The translations under genes were made by a program, and so were the position numbers. Shown in pieces: positions 1 through 6,222 of a stretch of 38,250 bases of DNA. This DNA comes from a virus: the IMG/VR virus record IMGVR_UViG_3300047318_000172, positions 1 to 38,250 of that record. One strand, 5' to 3'. Each line of letters opens with the position of its first letter. Within the stretch, counting starts at the first letter, position 1. A model generated the notes under the pieces. That model made no database searches and was not told the DNA's origin. It was given only the letters and a program-made list of their open reading frames with translations.

Positions 1-133
1 AGGTTCGGGTGCGTGGCGTTCTCGATGGTGCGGAGCTCCCGGGCGTAGGAGACGAGCTGGTCGGTGTCGGTCCAGCGGAGGTCTTTGTCGATGATCCAGG
101 CGAGGCGGCGGGTGAGGGTCTGCAGTTCGGCTT
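1..133. repeat. Terminal repeat, left copy (pairs with 38118-38250)
   Basis: Bases 22-133 are identical to 38139-38250, and bases 1-21 match 38118-38138 except at positions 12, 19, 20 and 21. The repeat lies inside a single leftward gene that is split between the two ends of the window and rejoins in frame through it. This is what a circular or circularly permuted genome looks like when its assembly overlaps itself. The mismatches keep the reading frame and change two residues, so they look like variation between molecules or strains rather than sequencing noise. Confidence 0.9.
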
Positions 134-251
134 CGGAGGGGCCGTGGATGGAGGCTTCGGCTGCGAAGTGTTTGATCTCGGCGAGCACGATGTGGGCGGC
201 GAGGTCTTTGTCGAACAGGTACGGGGTTCGGGTAGTCTGTAGGAGAGTCAT
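1..251 (-). CDS. Hypothetical protein, N-terminal part (gene continues at 38250-37994)
   Basis: A leftward gene opens with ATG at 251-249, preceded by a good ribosome binding site (AGAAGGAC). It runs off the left edge after about 83 codons and is continued by 37994-38250 if the molecule is circular. The visible N-terminus starts MTLLQTTRTPYLF and is mostly helical and polar. It has no motif I recognise. It is the first gene after the predicted promoter at 330-358 and heads the operon that contains the ERF recombinase, so a role in early DNA metabolism is possible but unproven. Confidence 0.75.
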   Translation of the reverse strand, partial: MTLLQTTRTPYLFDKDLAAHIVLAEIKHFAAEASIHGPSEAELQTLTRRLAWIIDKDLRWTDTDQLVSYARELRTIENATHPN

Positions 252-283
252 CACAAGTCCTTCTGATTGGTTGTGGTGGTTTC

Positions 284-317
284 GAGGTCCGGGAGTTCGC
301 GCTTCCGGGCCTCTTTT
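284..317 (+). terminator. Hairpin with T-run on the + strand
   Basis: Bases 284-295 and 302-313 form a 12-bp stem with two G-T wobbles around a 6-nt loop, followed by TTTT. It reads as an intrinsic terminator for rightward RNA. On the leftward strand it lies inside the predicted 5' leader of the gene starting at 251. It may block rightward transcription or structure the leader. Confidence 0.45.
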
Positions 318-329
318 GCTTATGAATTA

Positions 330-358
330 AACTTACATCAGATTCCCTCATATTCCAA
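330..358 (-). promoter_or_regulatory. Leftward promoter overlapping a 16-bp dispersed operator-like element
   Basis: On the leftward strand TTGGAA (358-353), a 17-base spacer and TAAGTT (335-330) form a plausible promoter. The element GGAATATGAGGGAATC (356-341 leftward) overlaps the -35 and fills most of the spacer. Closely similar elements lie at 3246-3261, 30661-30676 and 34252-34267. Predicted to drive the gene starting at 251 and the ERF operon behind it. Confidence 0.55.
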
Positions 359-386
359 TACGACACGCGGGAATGTTGCGGCGCGT

Positions 387-680
387 CTATTCCGCCGGTT
401 CCCAGACCCCGACCCAGCGGCGCACGAACTGGACCTCGACGGCGCCGAGTCTCCGCTCTACCCAGAGCCGCGCCTGCTCCGCCGTGTTGAATCCGGACTC
501 CAGGACCACGTCCCCGCGCTTGACCGCGTACTCCACCCCGTGCGCCTCCACATAGCCGAGGCGTTCCACCGCCTCCGCAGCGGCGCGGGCCTGCAGGGTC
601 AGGAGGTCATCGGGGGAGCCGGCCGCGGACTCAGAGTCGTTGATCGCCTGCCGGACCGCCGCGAGCAGGAGCTCATTCAT
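387..680 (-). CDS. Hypothetical protein
   Basis: 97 residues, beginning MNELLLAAVRQAI. The ATG overlaps the stop of the upstream methyltransferase in the ATGA pattern, so it is probably translationally coupled. The N-terminal half looks helical; the C-terminal half is richer in V, W and charged residues (ending RRWVGVWEPAE). No family recognised. It is the last gene of the leftward early operon that begins at 3230. The start at 680 is chosen for the overlap; longer upstream in-frame extensions would bury the methyltransferase C-terminus. Confidence 0.7.
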   Translation of the reverse strand: MNELLLAAVRQAINDSESAAGSPDDLLTLQARAAAEAVERLGYVEAHGVEYAVKRGDVVLESGFNTAEQARLWVERRLGAVEVQFVRRWVGVWEPAE

Positions 681-1345
681 GCCGCACCGAAGATGTCGAG
701 GACGTCCTGCGCGCAACGCTTGGCGATGACCTCGCAGTACTGCTCGTCGAGTTCGATGCCGATTACTTTTCGACCGAGATCCTTGGCGGCCACGAGGGTC
801 GAGCCGCTTCCCGCGTACGGGTCGCAGATCAAGTCGTCTTGGGATGTGGTGGCCATGAGTACCCAGCGCATCAGGACGACGGGCTTCTGCGTTGGGTGGA
901 GCCGTGACTCGGAACGCTCCGAATCTTTCATAAGGCCCATCCAGCGATGCGAGAACAGTCGGGCGGGCTTCTTGAGATTGGTCCATGCCATCTCACAGTC
1001 GGCCTGATCGTTGAAGCCGATCTCGCGCTTACTTGTCAGGCCGTTGAGCTTGTCCCAGATCAGCCAGCCGGGGGAGGCTGGGAGCATGTCGGCGAAATGG
1101 TTGCCGCCGAACAGGACGACCGTCGGATAGCCGAGCAGGTGGCTAGGGTCGAAGGGCTTGTCGTCGCCCACGATAGGCTTCCAGTTATTGGACCCGGCGA
1201 GTTTGGATCGGCTTTCGTTGGTCTTGTAGTTGATCCCGTAGGGCGGATCACTCACGAGTGCCGTGATGCCCTCAATGGTCGGCAGGATCTCGCCGGTGTC
1301 GCCGTGGTAGAGGGTGACGTAGTCGTCCTGGTAGTAGAGGCTCAT
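677..1345 (-). CDS. DNA methyltransferase (N6-adenine/N4-cytosine type, DPPY)
   Basis: A 222-residue S-adenosylmethionine-dependent DNA methylase. The catalytic motif IV DPPY is at residues 33-36 and the SAM-binding motif I DPYAGSGST is at 175-183. The order IV then I is that of beta-class amino-methyltransferases (N6_N4_Mtase family); DPPY favours N6-adenine over N4-cytosine. No restriction enzyme gene is adjacent, so it is probably an orphan methylase protecting phage DNA or affecting regulation. The start at 1345 gives an ATGA overlap with the upstream gene. Its first 16 residues closely resemble those of the second methylase at 29237-30103, although the rest diverges. Confidence 0.9.
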   Translation of the reverse strand: MSLYYQDDYVTLYHGDTGEILPTIEGITALVSDPPYGINYKTNESRSKLAGSNNWKPIVGDDKPFDPSHLLGYPTVVLFGGNHFADMLPASPGWLIWDKLNGLTSKREIGFNDQADCEMAWTNLKKPARLFSHRWMGLMKDSERSESRLHPTQKPVVLMRWVLMATTSQDDLICDPYAGSGSTLVAAKDLGRKVIGIELDEQYCEVIAKRCAQDVLDIFGAA

Positions 1346-1533
1346 GCGGACACCCGGGGCTGGGTTTTCTCGTAGTCGAACACGTCCTGCCACGGGATGC
1401 GGACCTGCGCGGCCGGGGTCGTCCCCAGCTTGAACGCGCCGGGGAACTTCCCCTCCCGCGTCATGATCCGGACCGTCTCAGGATGGACGGACAGGTGGTC
1501 GGCGACCTCCCGTACCTTCGCGTTGCCGCTCAT
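1342..1533 (-). CDS. Helix-turn-helix DNA-binding protein, excisionase-like candidate
   Basis: 63 residues. The segment KVREVADHLSVHPETVRIMT, followed by GKFPGAFKLG and IPWQDVFDY, is the layout of the HTH_17/MerR-like winged helix used by phage excisionases and small regulators: a helix-turn-helix, then a wing that ends in a tryptophan-containing segment. It sits in the early lytic operon opposite the integrase module, where a recombination directionality factor is expected. I infer Xis from fold and size only; it could instead be a transcription factor. Starts and ends in 4-bp overlaps with its neighbours. Confidence 0.7.
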   Translation of the reverse strand: MSGNAKVREVADHLSVHPETVRIMTREGKFPGAFKLGTTPAAQVRIPWQDVFDYEKTQPRVSA

Positions 1534-1694
1534 GCTGTTGCCTCCTCTGTCAGGTAGGAATCGACGATTTTGAATGCGTCCTTGAATGAGGGCGCAGTAT
1601 GCAGTCCGACCGTCCCGGCGGAGACGAGCCAGAAGCGTCTGGACGGGACCTGCACGAGGCAGCAGTCGTCCTTGCACTGGAAGACCCGGATCAC
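1530..1694 (-). CDS. Small Cys-rich protein, paralogue of the next upstream gene
   Basis: 54 residues starting at GTG (MIRVFQCKDDCCLV). It carries QCKDDCC near the N-terminus and aligns with the product of 1691-1864, which has QCRDWCC at the same place, followed in both by aromatic residues and a hydrophobic C-terminal half. The GTG start overlaps the upstream stop as GTGA, and its own stop overlaps the next ATG. The three clustered cysteines could bind metal. Function unknown. Confidence 0.7.
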   Translation of the reverse strand: MIRVFQCKDDCCLVQVPSRRFWLVSAGTVGLHTAPSFKDAFKIVDSYLTEEATA

Positions 1695-1864
1695 AGCGAC
1701 CACGGCAGCTTTCCGGTACGTACCATCGCCATGGCCGCGGGCCAGTTCGGCACGCTGTCATAGTTGCCCGGCGCGATGGACACGTTCCACCACTTGCCAC
1801 CGTGGGGCTTGGAGACGCAGCACCAGTCCCGGCACTGCCAGACCCTGAACTTGATCGGGTTCAT
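1691..1864 (-). CDS. Small Cys-rich protein, paralogue of the downstream gene
   Basis: 57 residues, starting MNPIKFRVWQCRDWCCVSKP. It shares the QC(R/K)DxCC motif and overall length with 1530-1694, indicating a tandem duplication. It contains several tryptophans. The start at 1864 overlaps the stop of the upstream gene by 4 bp. No known family recognised. Confidence 0.72.
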   Translation of the reverse strand: MNPIKFRVWQCRDWCCVSKPHGGKWWNVSIAPGNYDSVPNWPAAMAMVRTGKLPWSL

Positions 1865-2124
1865 GCCGCTGCCTGCCACAATCGGCAGGCGCCGCCGGAG
1901 CGTCCCGGGCGGCGGGACCGGTGGTAGCCGACGGCCCGGATCAGGCCCGCGTCGTTCGCGTCCCGGAACAACTTCCCCCACATGGCCGGGGAGGGCGGGT
2001 CGCGCAGTTCGGCGCGTTCGGTCAGGGCGTACGCGTCGAAGGGCTTCCCCTCGGCCGCGACCTTCAGGAGCGCGTCGTGCGCGTCCGCGGACCAGTCCAG
2101 GTCATCCAGCACCGCGGCCTTCAT
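1861..2124 (-). CDS. Hypothetical protein, possible winged-helix
   Basis: 87 residues: MKAAVLDDLDWSADAHDALL, then a segment on the pattern PSPAMWGKLFRDANDAGLI and a basic C-terminus (YHRSRRPGRSGG). Proteins of this kind, with a W-GKLFRDA-AGLI segment, occur in actinobacterial phages and look like small winged-helix folds, but I cannot name a function. Overlaps both neighbours by 4 bp inside the early operon. Confidence 0.72.
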   Translation of the reverse strand: MKAAVLDDLDWSADAHDALLKVAAEGKPFDAYALTERAELRDPPSPAMWGKLFRDANDAGLIRAVGYHRSRRPGRSGGACRLWQAAA

Positions 2125-2411
2125 GCGGACACCTCCAGCTTGGCCAGGGCTTCGCAGCATGCGCCACAGATGTTGGCTGCTGCATAGAAGTCGTTCCGGT
2201 CCTTGGAGAACGGGAGCGGGTTGTCATCAACGGGGCGGCCCTTGAACTGCAGGTGCATGGTGGGCATTCCCCATCCGTCGGTGCCCTTCACCTTGCCGCA
2301 GACCGGCTTGGCCCATGTCAGCATGCCGTGCATGCCCACGCGTGTTCCTTTGTCCGAGACGGCGTGGACCTTGAATCCTCGGTCAGACCTTGCTTGGAGG
2401 TAGGTGCTCAT
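2121..2411 (-). CDS. Hypothetical protein with C-terminal CxxCC cluster
   Basis: 96 residues, beginning MSTYLQARSDRGFKVHAVSD. An internal VCGKVKG and a C-terminal NICGACCEALAKLEV supply four cysteines that could form a zinc site. The phage family is not recognised. It overlaps the start of 1861-2124 and the stop of 2408-2617 by 4 bp each. Confidence 0.72.
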   Translation of the reverse strand: MSTYLQARSDRGFKVHAVSDKGTRVGMHGMLTWAKPVCGKVKGTDGWGMPTMHLQFKGRPVDDNPLPFSKDRNDFYAAANICGACCEALAKLEVSA

Positions 2412-2617
2412 GATGCTTTCCGTTCTGCGTAGGCGCGGATGTCTTCTTCGGTGCGTTGGGTCCGGGCTTGGGTGATGATGTCGGCGAGTTCGGTCGGGGT
2501 GGGGGGGTTGTAGCGGAGCTTCTGCCCTGCGGTGGGGCCGCCCATGAGTCCGCGTTGGACGGGCTGGGTGGAGAGGTTCCGGCGGGTGGCCCGGCGCGTC
2601 ACCGTACCCTCGGTCAC
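2408..2617 (-). CDS. Small basic hypothetical protein
   Basis: 69 residues starting at GTG (MTEGTVTRRATRRNLSTQPV). The N-terminal half is Arg-rich and probably disordered; the C-terminal half (TELADIITQAR, then EEDIRAYAERKAS) looks helical. GTGA overlap with the upstream stop supports this start. Function unknown; the basic tail could contact nucleic acid. Confidence 0.62.
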   Translation of the reverse strand: MTEGTVTRRATRRNLSTQPVQRGLMGGPTAGQKLRYNPPTPTELADIITQARTQRTEEDIRAYAERKAS

Positions 2618-2946
2618 TGGTCCGGCTCCGGGGAGTACAGGACGGCGGCGGGGAGTCCGATCTTCCCGGCGGTGTGCTCATCTTCGGAGCCAATCGCGCT
2701 CCAGAACGTTGCCTCGGATACAAAATCGAAGCACTTTTCGTGAGTCACGCCGAAAGATGAGCGGACGACCGCCTCATGTGGCAGCGCGTCGAGTTCTTCG
2801 GCGGTGGTGATCGTGCGGGGCTTCCGGTATCCGGCGGCGAGGATGCCAGCGGCAATCTCCCGGGCCGTGGGCAGGCCGACGACCAGCGACTCAGCGCCGA
2901 CCGGGTAGCCTGCAATCTCTAGGGCGAGTTCGTCACGGGCGCTCAC
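2614..2946 (-). CDS. Hypothetical protein
   Basis: 110 residues from a GTG start that overlaps the stop of the Cro-like gene (GTGA). The middle contains PRTITTAEELDALPHEAVVR, a phrase common in short actinobacterial and actinophage proteins of unknown role (a small sheet domain resembling an expression or toxin modulator). No catalytic motif seen. Second gene of the leftward early transcript. Confidence 0.72.
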   Translation of the reverse strand: MSARDELALEIAGYPVGAESLVVGLPTAREIAAGILAAGYRKPRTITTAEELDALPHEAVVRSSFGVTHEKCFDFVSEATFWSAIGSEDEHTAGKIGLPAAVLYSPEPDQ

Positions 2947-3230
2947 TGGTCGTTCTCCGTGGCTCCGGGGGCGGGGCGGCGGATCGCGATCGTCGCGACC
3001 CCGAGGAACCGGGCCGCCTGAATCAGCTTCCCGTCCGTGAGGGGCCGGAGTCCCTGTTCGATCTGGGCGATGGAACCCTGGTTGCGGAACCCGATCGCGG
3101 TCCCGAGTTCGGATTGGGTGACGCCGCGGTCGAGGCGGAGCTGGCGGAGGGTTTCCCCGGTCCGTTCCCAGTCGTGGTCGTTGTGGCGGGGGCGGCGCCC
3201 TGGGCGTGTGGTTTCGGTGTGTGTAGGCAT
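2943..3230 (-). CDS. XRE-family helix-turn-helix regulator, Cro-like
   Basis: 95 residues with an XRE helix-turn-helix in the C-terminal two thirds (LRQLRLDRGVTQSELGTAIG, then SIAQIEQGLRPL). It is the first gene of the leftward early operon and faces the repressor gene at 3422, the classic cro/cI arrangement. The ATG at 3230 lies 7 nt after a TATAGT -10, so the mRNA is probably leaderless. Its predicted promoter contains the 16-bp operator-like element 3246-3261. An activator role cannot be excluded. Confidence 0.82.
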   Translation of the reverse strand: MPTHTETTRPGRRPRHNDHDWERTGETLRQLRLDRGVTQSELGTAIGFRNQGSIAQIEQGLRPLTDGKLIQAARFLGVATIAIRRPAPGATENDQ

Positions 3231-3237
3231 GTAATCC

Positions 3238-3266
3238 ACTATATAGGAATCTGAGGGAATTGAGAA
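3238..3266 (-). promoter_or_regulatory. Early leftward promoter with operator in the spacer
   Basis: Leftward strand: TTCTCA (3266-3261), a 17-base spacer, then TATAGT (3243-3238); the start codon follows after 7 nt. The element AATTCCCTCAGATTCC (3261-3246 leftward) occupies nearly the whole spacer. A protein bound there would block RNA polymerase directly. This is the best candidate for the main lytic promoter repressed in the lysogen. Confidence 0.65.
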
Positions 3267-3421
3267 GTCCCATGTTTGGGAATGTGACCCAAGCGAAGTG
3301 TTTCCGCAGGTCAAACCAATATCCCAAAGGTGTAATTACAGGCCGTGTTTCCCACCGAAGGGGCAGGATTCCCCAAGGATTGCCAATGGACATTCCCTAA
3401 CTATTCCTAGACCATGACGAC
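3267..3421. promoter_or_regulatory. Immunity intergenic region with further ATTCCC half-sites
   Basis: Besides 3246-3261, this gap holds CATTCCCTAACTATTCC at 3391-3407, GATTCCCC near 3367, and GGGAATGTG near 3279, all sharing the ATTCCC core in either orientation. The copy at 3391-3407 lies 14 bp upstream of the repressor start. TTGCCA near 3381 and TATTCC at 3402 could be the rightward promoter boxes, but the fit is only moderate. No Shine-Dalgarno precedes the repressor ATG. Confidence 0.5.
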
Positions 3422-3832
3422 ATGAAGGATCAGGAAACACTCGAAGCACTCGGCAAGCTCATCGCAGCAGCCCACAAAGACAAGTACCCCTCCCGCCGGC
3501 AGTTCGCCCTCGCCGCGGAAGTCGACGTCAAGACGATCACGTCCGCGGAGAAGGGTACGCGGGAACTACACCCGAACTCCCAGCGGCGCATCGAACAGGC
3601 CCTCGGCTGGCGGAAGGGTTCCATCGAAGAGATCTGGGAGCACCGGGACGAGATCGACCCGGCCGCCCTGACCGTGGCGGAGATGGAGCGCGGCGTCACG
3701 CCCGCGACCTGGGCCCCGGGCGGTGAGGAGCCTCACGTCAACCGGGCGTCACAGTTGACCGATGAGGAGCTGTTGGCCGAACTTTCATATCGTTTCCGTA
3801 ACTATAAAGTCCGACTTAATGGCGAGTCCTAG
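3422..3832 (+). CDS. Immunity repressor candidate, XRE-type helix-turn-helix
   Basis: 136 residues. The segment from about residue 18 to 60 (SRRQFALAAEVDVKTITSAE, then RELHPNSQRRIEQALGW) is an XRE/Cro-CI helix-turn-helix. The C-terminal half is acidic and probably mediates multimerisation; no peptidase S24/LexA motif is visible, so induction by RecA cleavage is not expected. It is the first rightward gene, diverges from the Cro-like gene, and precedes the integrase module, which supports the repressor role. Start by position; no clear Shine-Dalgarno is present, so the mRNA may be leaderless. Confidence 0.78.
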   Translation: MKDQETLEALGKLIAAAHKDKYPSRRQFALAAEVDVKTITSAEKGTRELHPNSQRRIEQALGWRKGSIEEIWEHRDEIDPAALTVAEMERGVTPATWAPGGEEPHVNRASQLTDEELLAELSYRFRNYKVRLNGES

Positions 3833-3957
3833 CGGATCGTTAGCGCACTAATCTAAGGGCACATACCTCCGACGGTTTAGGGAATGTGGTGGAAGGCTTA
3901 CGCTTACCTCACCGCACCACACAAGTGGCGGTGGAACATGGGAAGCAAGGCCGCATC

Positions 3958-4197
3958 ATGCACAACACACTGACCCCTGGGGGGCCTCTCGAACATCACC
4001 ACTGGCAAGGACTCGCGGGGCTCGTCGCCGCGCACCGCCCGGAATGGCAGGTATCGGACATCCTCGCGAAACTGAAGATGTGCGATGACCTGCAGACCTA
4101 CCCGGACCTCGCCCGGACCGCGCTCACCGTCGCCATGGACCCGGCGTCAAAGTCGCCCGCGTCGATCCACTTCGCCGCCGCCGGACTGAGTAGGTAA
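3958..4197 (+). CDS. Hypothetical protein of the immunity region
   Basis: 79 residues beginning MHNTLTPGGPLEHHHWQGLA. ATG chosen because GAAGCAAGG lies just upstream; a GTG at 3886 would add 24 residues. The rest is helical (LAGLVAAHRPEWQVSDILAK, then TYPDLARTALTVAMDP). This pattern, often annotated hypothetical, is common beside integrases in actinobacterial genomes. The upstream gap (3833-3957) holds another ATTCCC half-site at about 3878-3888. Confidence 0.65.
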   Translation: MHNTLTPGGPLEHHHWQGLAGLVAAHRPEWQVSDILAKLKMCDDLQTYPDLARTALTVAMDPASKSPASIHFAAAGLSR

Positions 4198-4205
4198 TGG
4201 GACGC

Positions 4206-4234
4206 TTGACAGGGTGTCATGACACCGTTAGTGT
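4206..4234 (+). promoter_or_regulatory. Integrase-operon promoter with palindromic RHH operator
   Basis: TTGACA (4206-4211) and TAGTGT (4229-4234) are 17 bp apart. The perfect 14-bp palindrome GGTGTCATGACACC (4213-4226) sits between them. A closely similar arrangement, with palindrome GGTGTATATACACC, precedes the opposing zinc-finger/RHH operon at 6223-6252. Best explanation: operator for the RHH proteins encoded in the two operons. Confidence 0.75.
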
Positions 4235-4264
4235 TTGAGCATCACCCCGACGAAAGGTAACACC

Positions 4265-4504
4265 ATGAACACCACCATCGAAGAGGCGCCGACCTTCACC
4301 GAAACCGAACTGTTCGCCAATGACGGCAAAAACGGAGCAGTCGGCGTCTATCGCACCATGTACGGCAGCGCTGTCGCGGACCAGACTATTTCCGTGGTTA
4401 TCGAGTACGACAATGTCCACGAGGCCGGGACTAACCTGACGATCGAAGAAGCCGCGAGGCTCCACGCCGCACTTGGGCGTCTCATCGCGCAGGCCGGTGT
4501 CTAA
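4265..4504 (+). CDS. Hypothetical acidic protein, first gene of the integrase operon
   Basis: 79 residues, beginning MNTTIEEAPTFTETELFAND. Start fixed by GAAAGG 7 nt upstream. It looks like a small alpha/beta domain (VYRTMYGSAVADQTISVVIE, then a C-terminal helix EEAARLHAALGRLIAQAG). No family recognised. It follows the palindrome-bearing promoter, and its end overlaps the RHH gene by 8 bp, so the three genes to 5724 form one operon. Confidence 0.72.
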   Translation: MNTTIEEAPTFTETELFANDGKNGAVGVYRTMYGSAVADQTISVVIEYDNVHEAGTNLTIEEAARLHAALGRLIAQAGV

Positions 4505-4646
4505 GGGCACCACGCGCCGCAGCGTCCGCGTCGACTCCGCACTCTGGGAGACGGCGCGGATTATTGCGTTGGAGCGCGGAGAGAACCTGTCAGACGTCAT
4601 CCGGGAGGCGCTGACCGCCTATATCAAGGCCCGCAATGAGGGTTAA
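4497..4646 (+). CDS. Ribbon-helix-helix (CopG/Arc-type) regulator, copy 1
   Basis: 49 residues from a GTG start. TRRSVRVDSALWETARIIA supplies the DNA-contacting strand and first helix, and ERGENLSDVIREALTAYI the second helix with the conserved SDVIREAL pattern of RHH dimers. It overlaps the preceding gene by 8 bp and the integrase start by 11 bp, so it should be made together with the integrase. It is strongly similar to the protein at 5673-5846 on the other strand. Predicted to bind the palindrome at 4213-4226 and regulate the operon. Confidence 0.82.
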   Translation: MSKGTTRRSVRVDSALWETARIIALERGENLSDVIREALTAYIKARNEG

Positions 4647-5724
4647 TGACCTGTGGGTCCGGAAGGACCGGACCCGCAACACGCAGTACGGGAAAGGTAA
4701 ACGCTGGCAGGCGGTATGGTCCGAGGCCGGGACTGAACGGAAGAAATCCTTCGCCGTCAAAGACGCCGCGAAAGCACACCTAGCGTACGTCGAACACAAT
4801 CAGCGGGCCGGGACGTACGTGTCCCAGGACCGGGGCCGGGTGTTCGTCCGGGACCTGATCGACGCATGGGTGGACACGCAGATCCATCTCAAGCCCTCCA
4901 CGATGGCGGCCACCCGCTCCGACGTGCGCGCCACGATCAAACCCTACTGGGGGGATAAGATCCTCGCCGACATCACCCGCGCCGACGTCCAGGCATGGGT
5001 GTCCGGGATGACCAAAGCCGCGAGGACCGTCGACACCATTTATGGCCGGTTCCGGAAGTTCCTGAACTGGTGCGTGGAGGAGGGCCGGATCGTCGCGTCC
5101 CCGGCCAAAGGGGTGAACCTCCCCAAGGGCCACAAGCGGGAGCACATCTTCCTGACCGTGGCGCAGGTCGGCCGGCTCGCCCGGGAGATTGACGGGCAGT
5201 TCGCGGACCTTGTCTGGATGCTCGCGACGACCGGGCTGCGGTTCGGGGAGGCCGCGGAGCTCCGGACCCGGGACGTCGACCTGAAGCGCGCCCGGGTGAG
5301 GGTCGCCCGGTCCGTAACCGAGGTCGACGGGGCAATGGTGATCGGGCCGCCGAAGAACGGCCGGGAACGGACCGTGCCGCTGACCGCGTTCATGACCGAA
5401 CGGCTGACGTCCAGGCTGCAGGGCCGGGGCCGGGACGTCCTCGTCTTCCCCTCCGAGCGCGGCCACCATCTGCGCTCGAACAATTTCAAGTCCCGCGAAT
5501 ACGATCCGGCGGTGGAGGCGGCCGGGCTCCCTGCCGGGCTCTGGGTCCACGACCTCCGGCACACCGCCGCATCCCTGGCCGTCCACTCCGGCGCCTCGGT
5601 GAAGTCCGTCCAGCGGATGCTGGGGCACGCCTCCGCGGCGCTCACGCTGGACATTTATTCGGGCCTGTTCGATCAGGAGCTCTCCGACGTCGCCGCCCGG
5701 ATGGATGCGCTGCTCTCCGCGTAG
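4636..5724 (+). CDS. int: Tyrosine integrase
   Basis: 362 residues. N-terminal arm-binding domain (about 1-60, including YGKGKRWQAVW), core-binding SAM-like domain (about 64-160, VRDLIDAWVDTQIHLKPST), and catalytic domain (about 170-362). Active-site residues visible: R202 (TTGLRFGEA), K240 (PPKNGRERTVPL), H305 and R308 (HDLRHT), H331 (LGHAS) and nucleophile Y341 (DIYSGL). All expected residues are present, so it should be functional. It would recombine attP near 6332-6380 with the host tRNA-Val gene. The last 52 bp overlap the convergent RHH gene 5673-5846. Confidence 0.95.
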   Translation: MRVNDLWVRKDRTRNTQYGKGKRWQAVWSEAGTERKKSFAVKDAAKAHLAYVEHNQRAGTYVSQDRGRVFVRDLIDAWVDTQIHLKPSTMAATRSDVRATIKPYWGDKILADITRADVQAWVSGMTKAARTVDTIYGRFRKFLNWCVEEGRIVASPAKGVNLPKGHKREHIFLTVAQVGRLAREIDGQFADLVWMLATTGLRFGEAAELRTRDVDLKRARVRVARSVTEVDGAMVIGPPKNGRERTVPLTAFMTERLTSRLQGRGRDVLVFPSERGHHLRSNNFKSREYDPAVEAAGLPAGLWVHDLRHTAASLAVHSGASVKSVQRMLGHASAALTLDIYSGLFDQELSDVAARMDALLSA

Positions 5725-5846
5725 GTCCGGAGCGCTTCCCGGATCACGTCAGAAAGGTTCTCTCCGCGTTCGGTGGCGACCGCCTTCGCCGCCTCCCACA
5801 GTCCGTCTTCGATGCGGACCGTGCGGTGCGTGGTGCCGCGGCTCAC
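5673..5846 (-). CDS. Ribbon-helix-helix regulator, copy 2
   Basis: 57 residues from a GTG start overlapping the upstream stop (GTGA). THRTVRIEDGLWEAAKAVA and ERGENLSDVIREALRTYAES mark an RHH fold and align closely with copy 1 at 4497-4646, including an identical ERGENLSDVIREAL block. It has a longer Ser-rich C-terminus. It is the second gene of a leftward operon with the palindromic promoter 6223-6252, and its 3' end overlaps the integrase 3' end convergently by 52 bp. Likely a regulator of its own and the integrase promoter; an accessory recombination role is possible. Confidence 0.8.
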   Translation of the reverse strand: MSRGTTHRTVRIEDGLWEAAKAVATERGENLSDVIREALRTYAESSASIRAATSESS

Positions 5847-6184
5847 GCGGCAACCATCAGGCTTCGGGCCATGTCTTCGATCGTGACACGCTCGCCGTCT
5901 ACGGTTTCCACGAGGCCGTCGTGACCGACGCAGCACATGAACTCGACCTCTTCGATCATCTCGGCGAGCGTCTTTGTGGAGAGTTCGGCGGTCCGGGCGG
6001 CGCGGGCTTCTTCGTTCCGGCGGGCGGCGGCTGACTTGCGGCCCTTCGCAGCGGCGATCTTTCGGGCATATGCGCCGGCGGTGTAGGTGTTGACGCCGGT
6101 CCCGTCGCAACCGAAGCAGGTTCCGATGGCGAAGTGTCCGGTGCCGCCGCACTTCCAGCAGTTCACTGTGGTCAGTTCGCTCAT
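5843..6184 (-). CDS. DnaJ-type zinc-finger small protein
   Basis: 113 residues. Two CxxCxGxG units near the N-terminus (CWKCGGTGHF and CFGCDGTGVN) match the DnaJ central zinc finger; no J domain is present. A basic Ala/Arg-rich helix (KIAAAKGRKSAAARRNEEAR) follows, then an acidic helical C-terminus with a CC pair. RBS AAGGCAAGAC precedes the ATG. It is transcribed with RHH copy 2 from the palindromic promoter next to attP, so a role in control of integration or excision is possible but unproven. Confidence 0.75.
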   Translation of the reverse strand: MSELTTVNCWKCGGTGHFAIGTCFGCDGTGVNTYTAGAYARKIAAAKGRKSAAARRNEEARAARTAELSTKTLAEMIEEVEFMCCVGHDGLVETVDGERVTIEDMARSLMVAA

Positions 6185-6222
6185 TGTCTTGCCTTCCGTC
6201 TTCGGCCTGTTCCGATATGAAG

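Noticed and set aside
1-133. Direct terminal repeats of a packaged linear genome
   Set aside because: They split a gene in the middle, are not placed near the terminase, and are of assembly-overlap length; circular permutation or circularised assembly is simpler.
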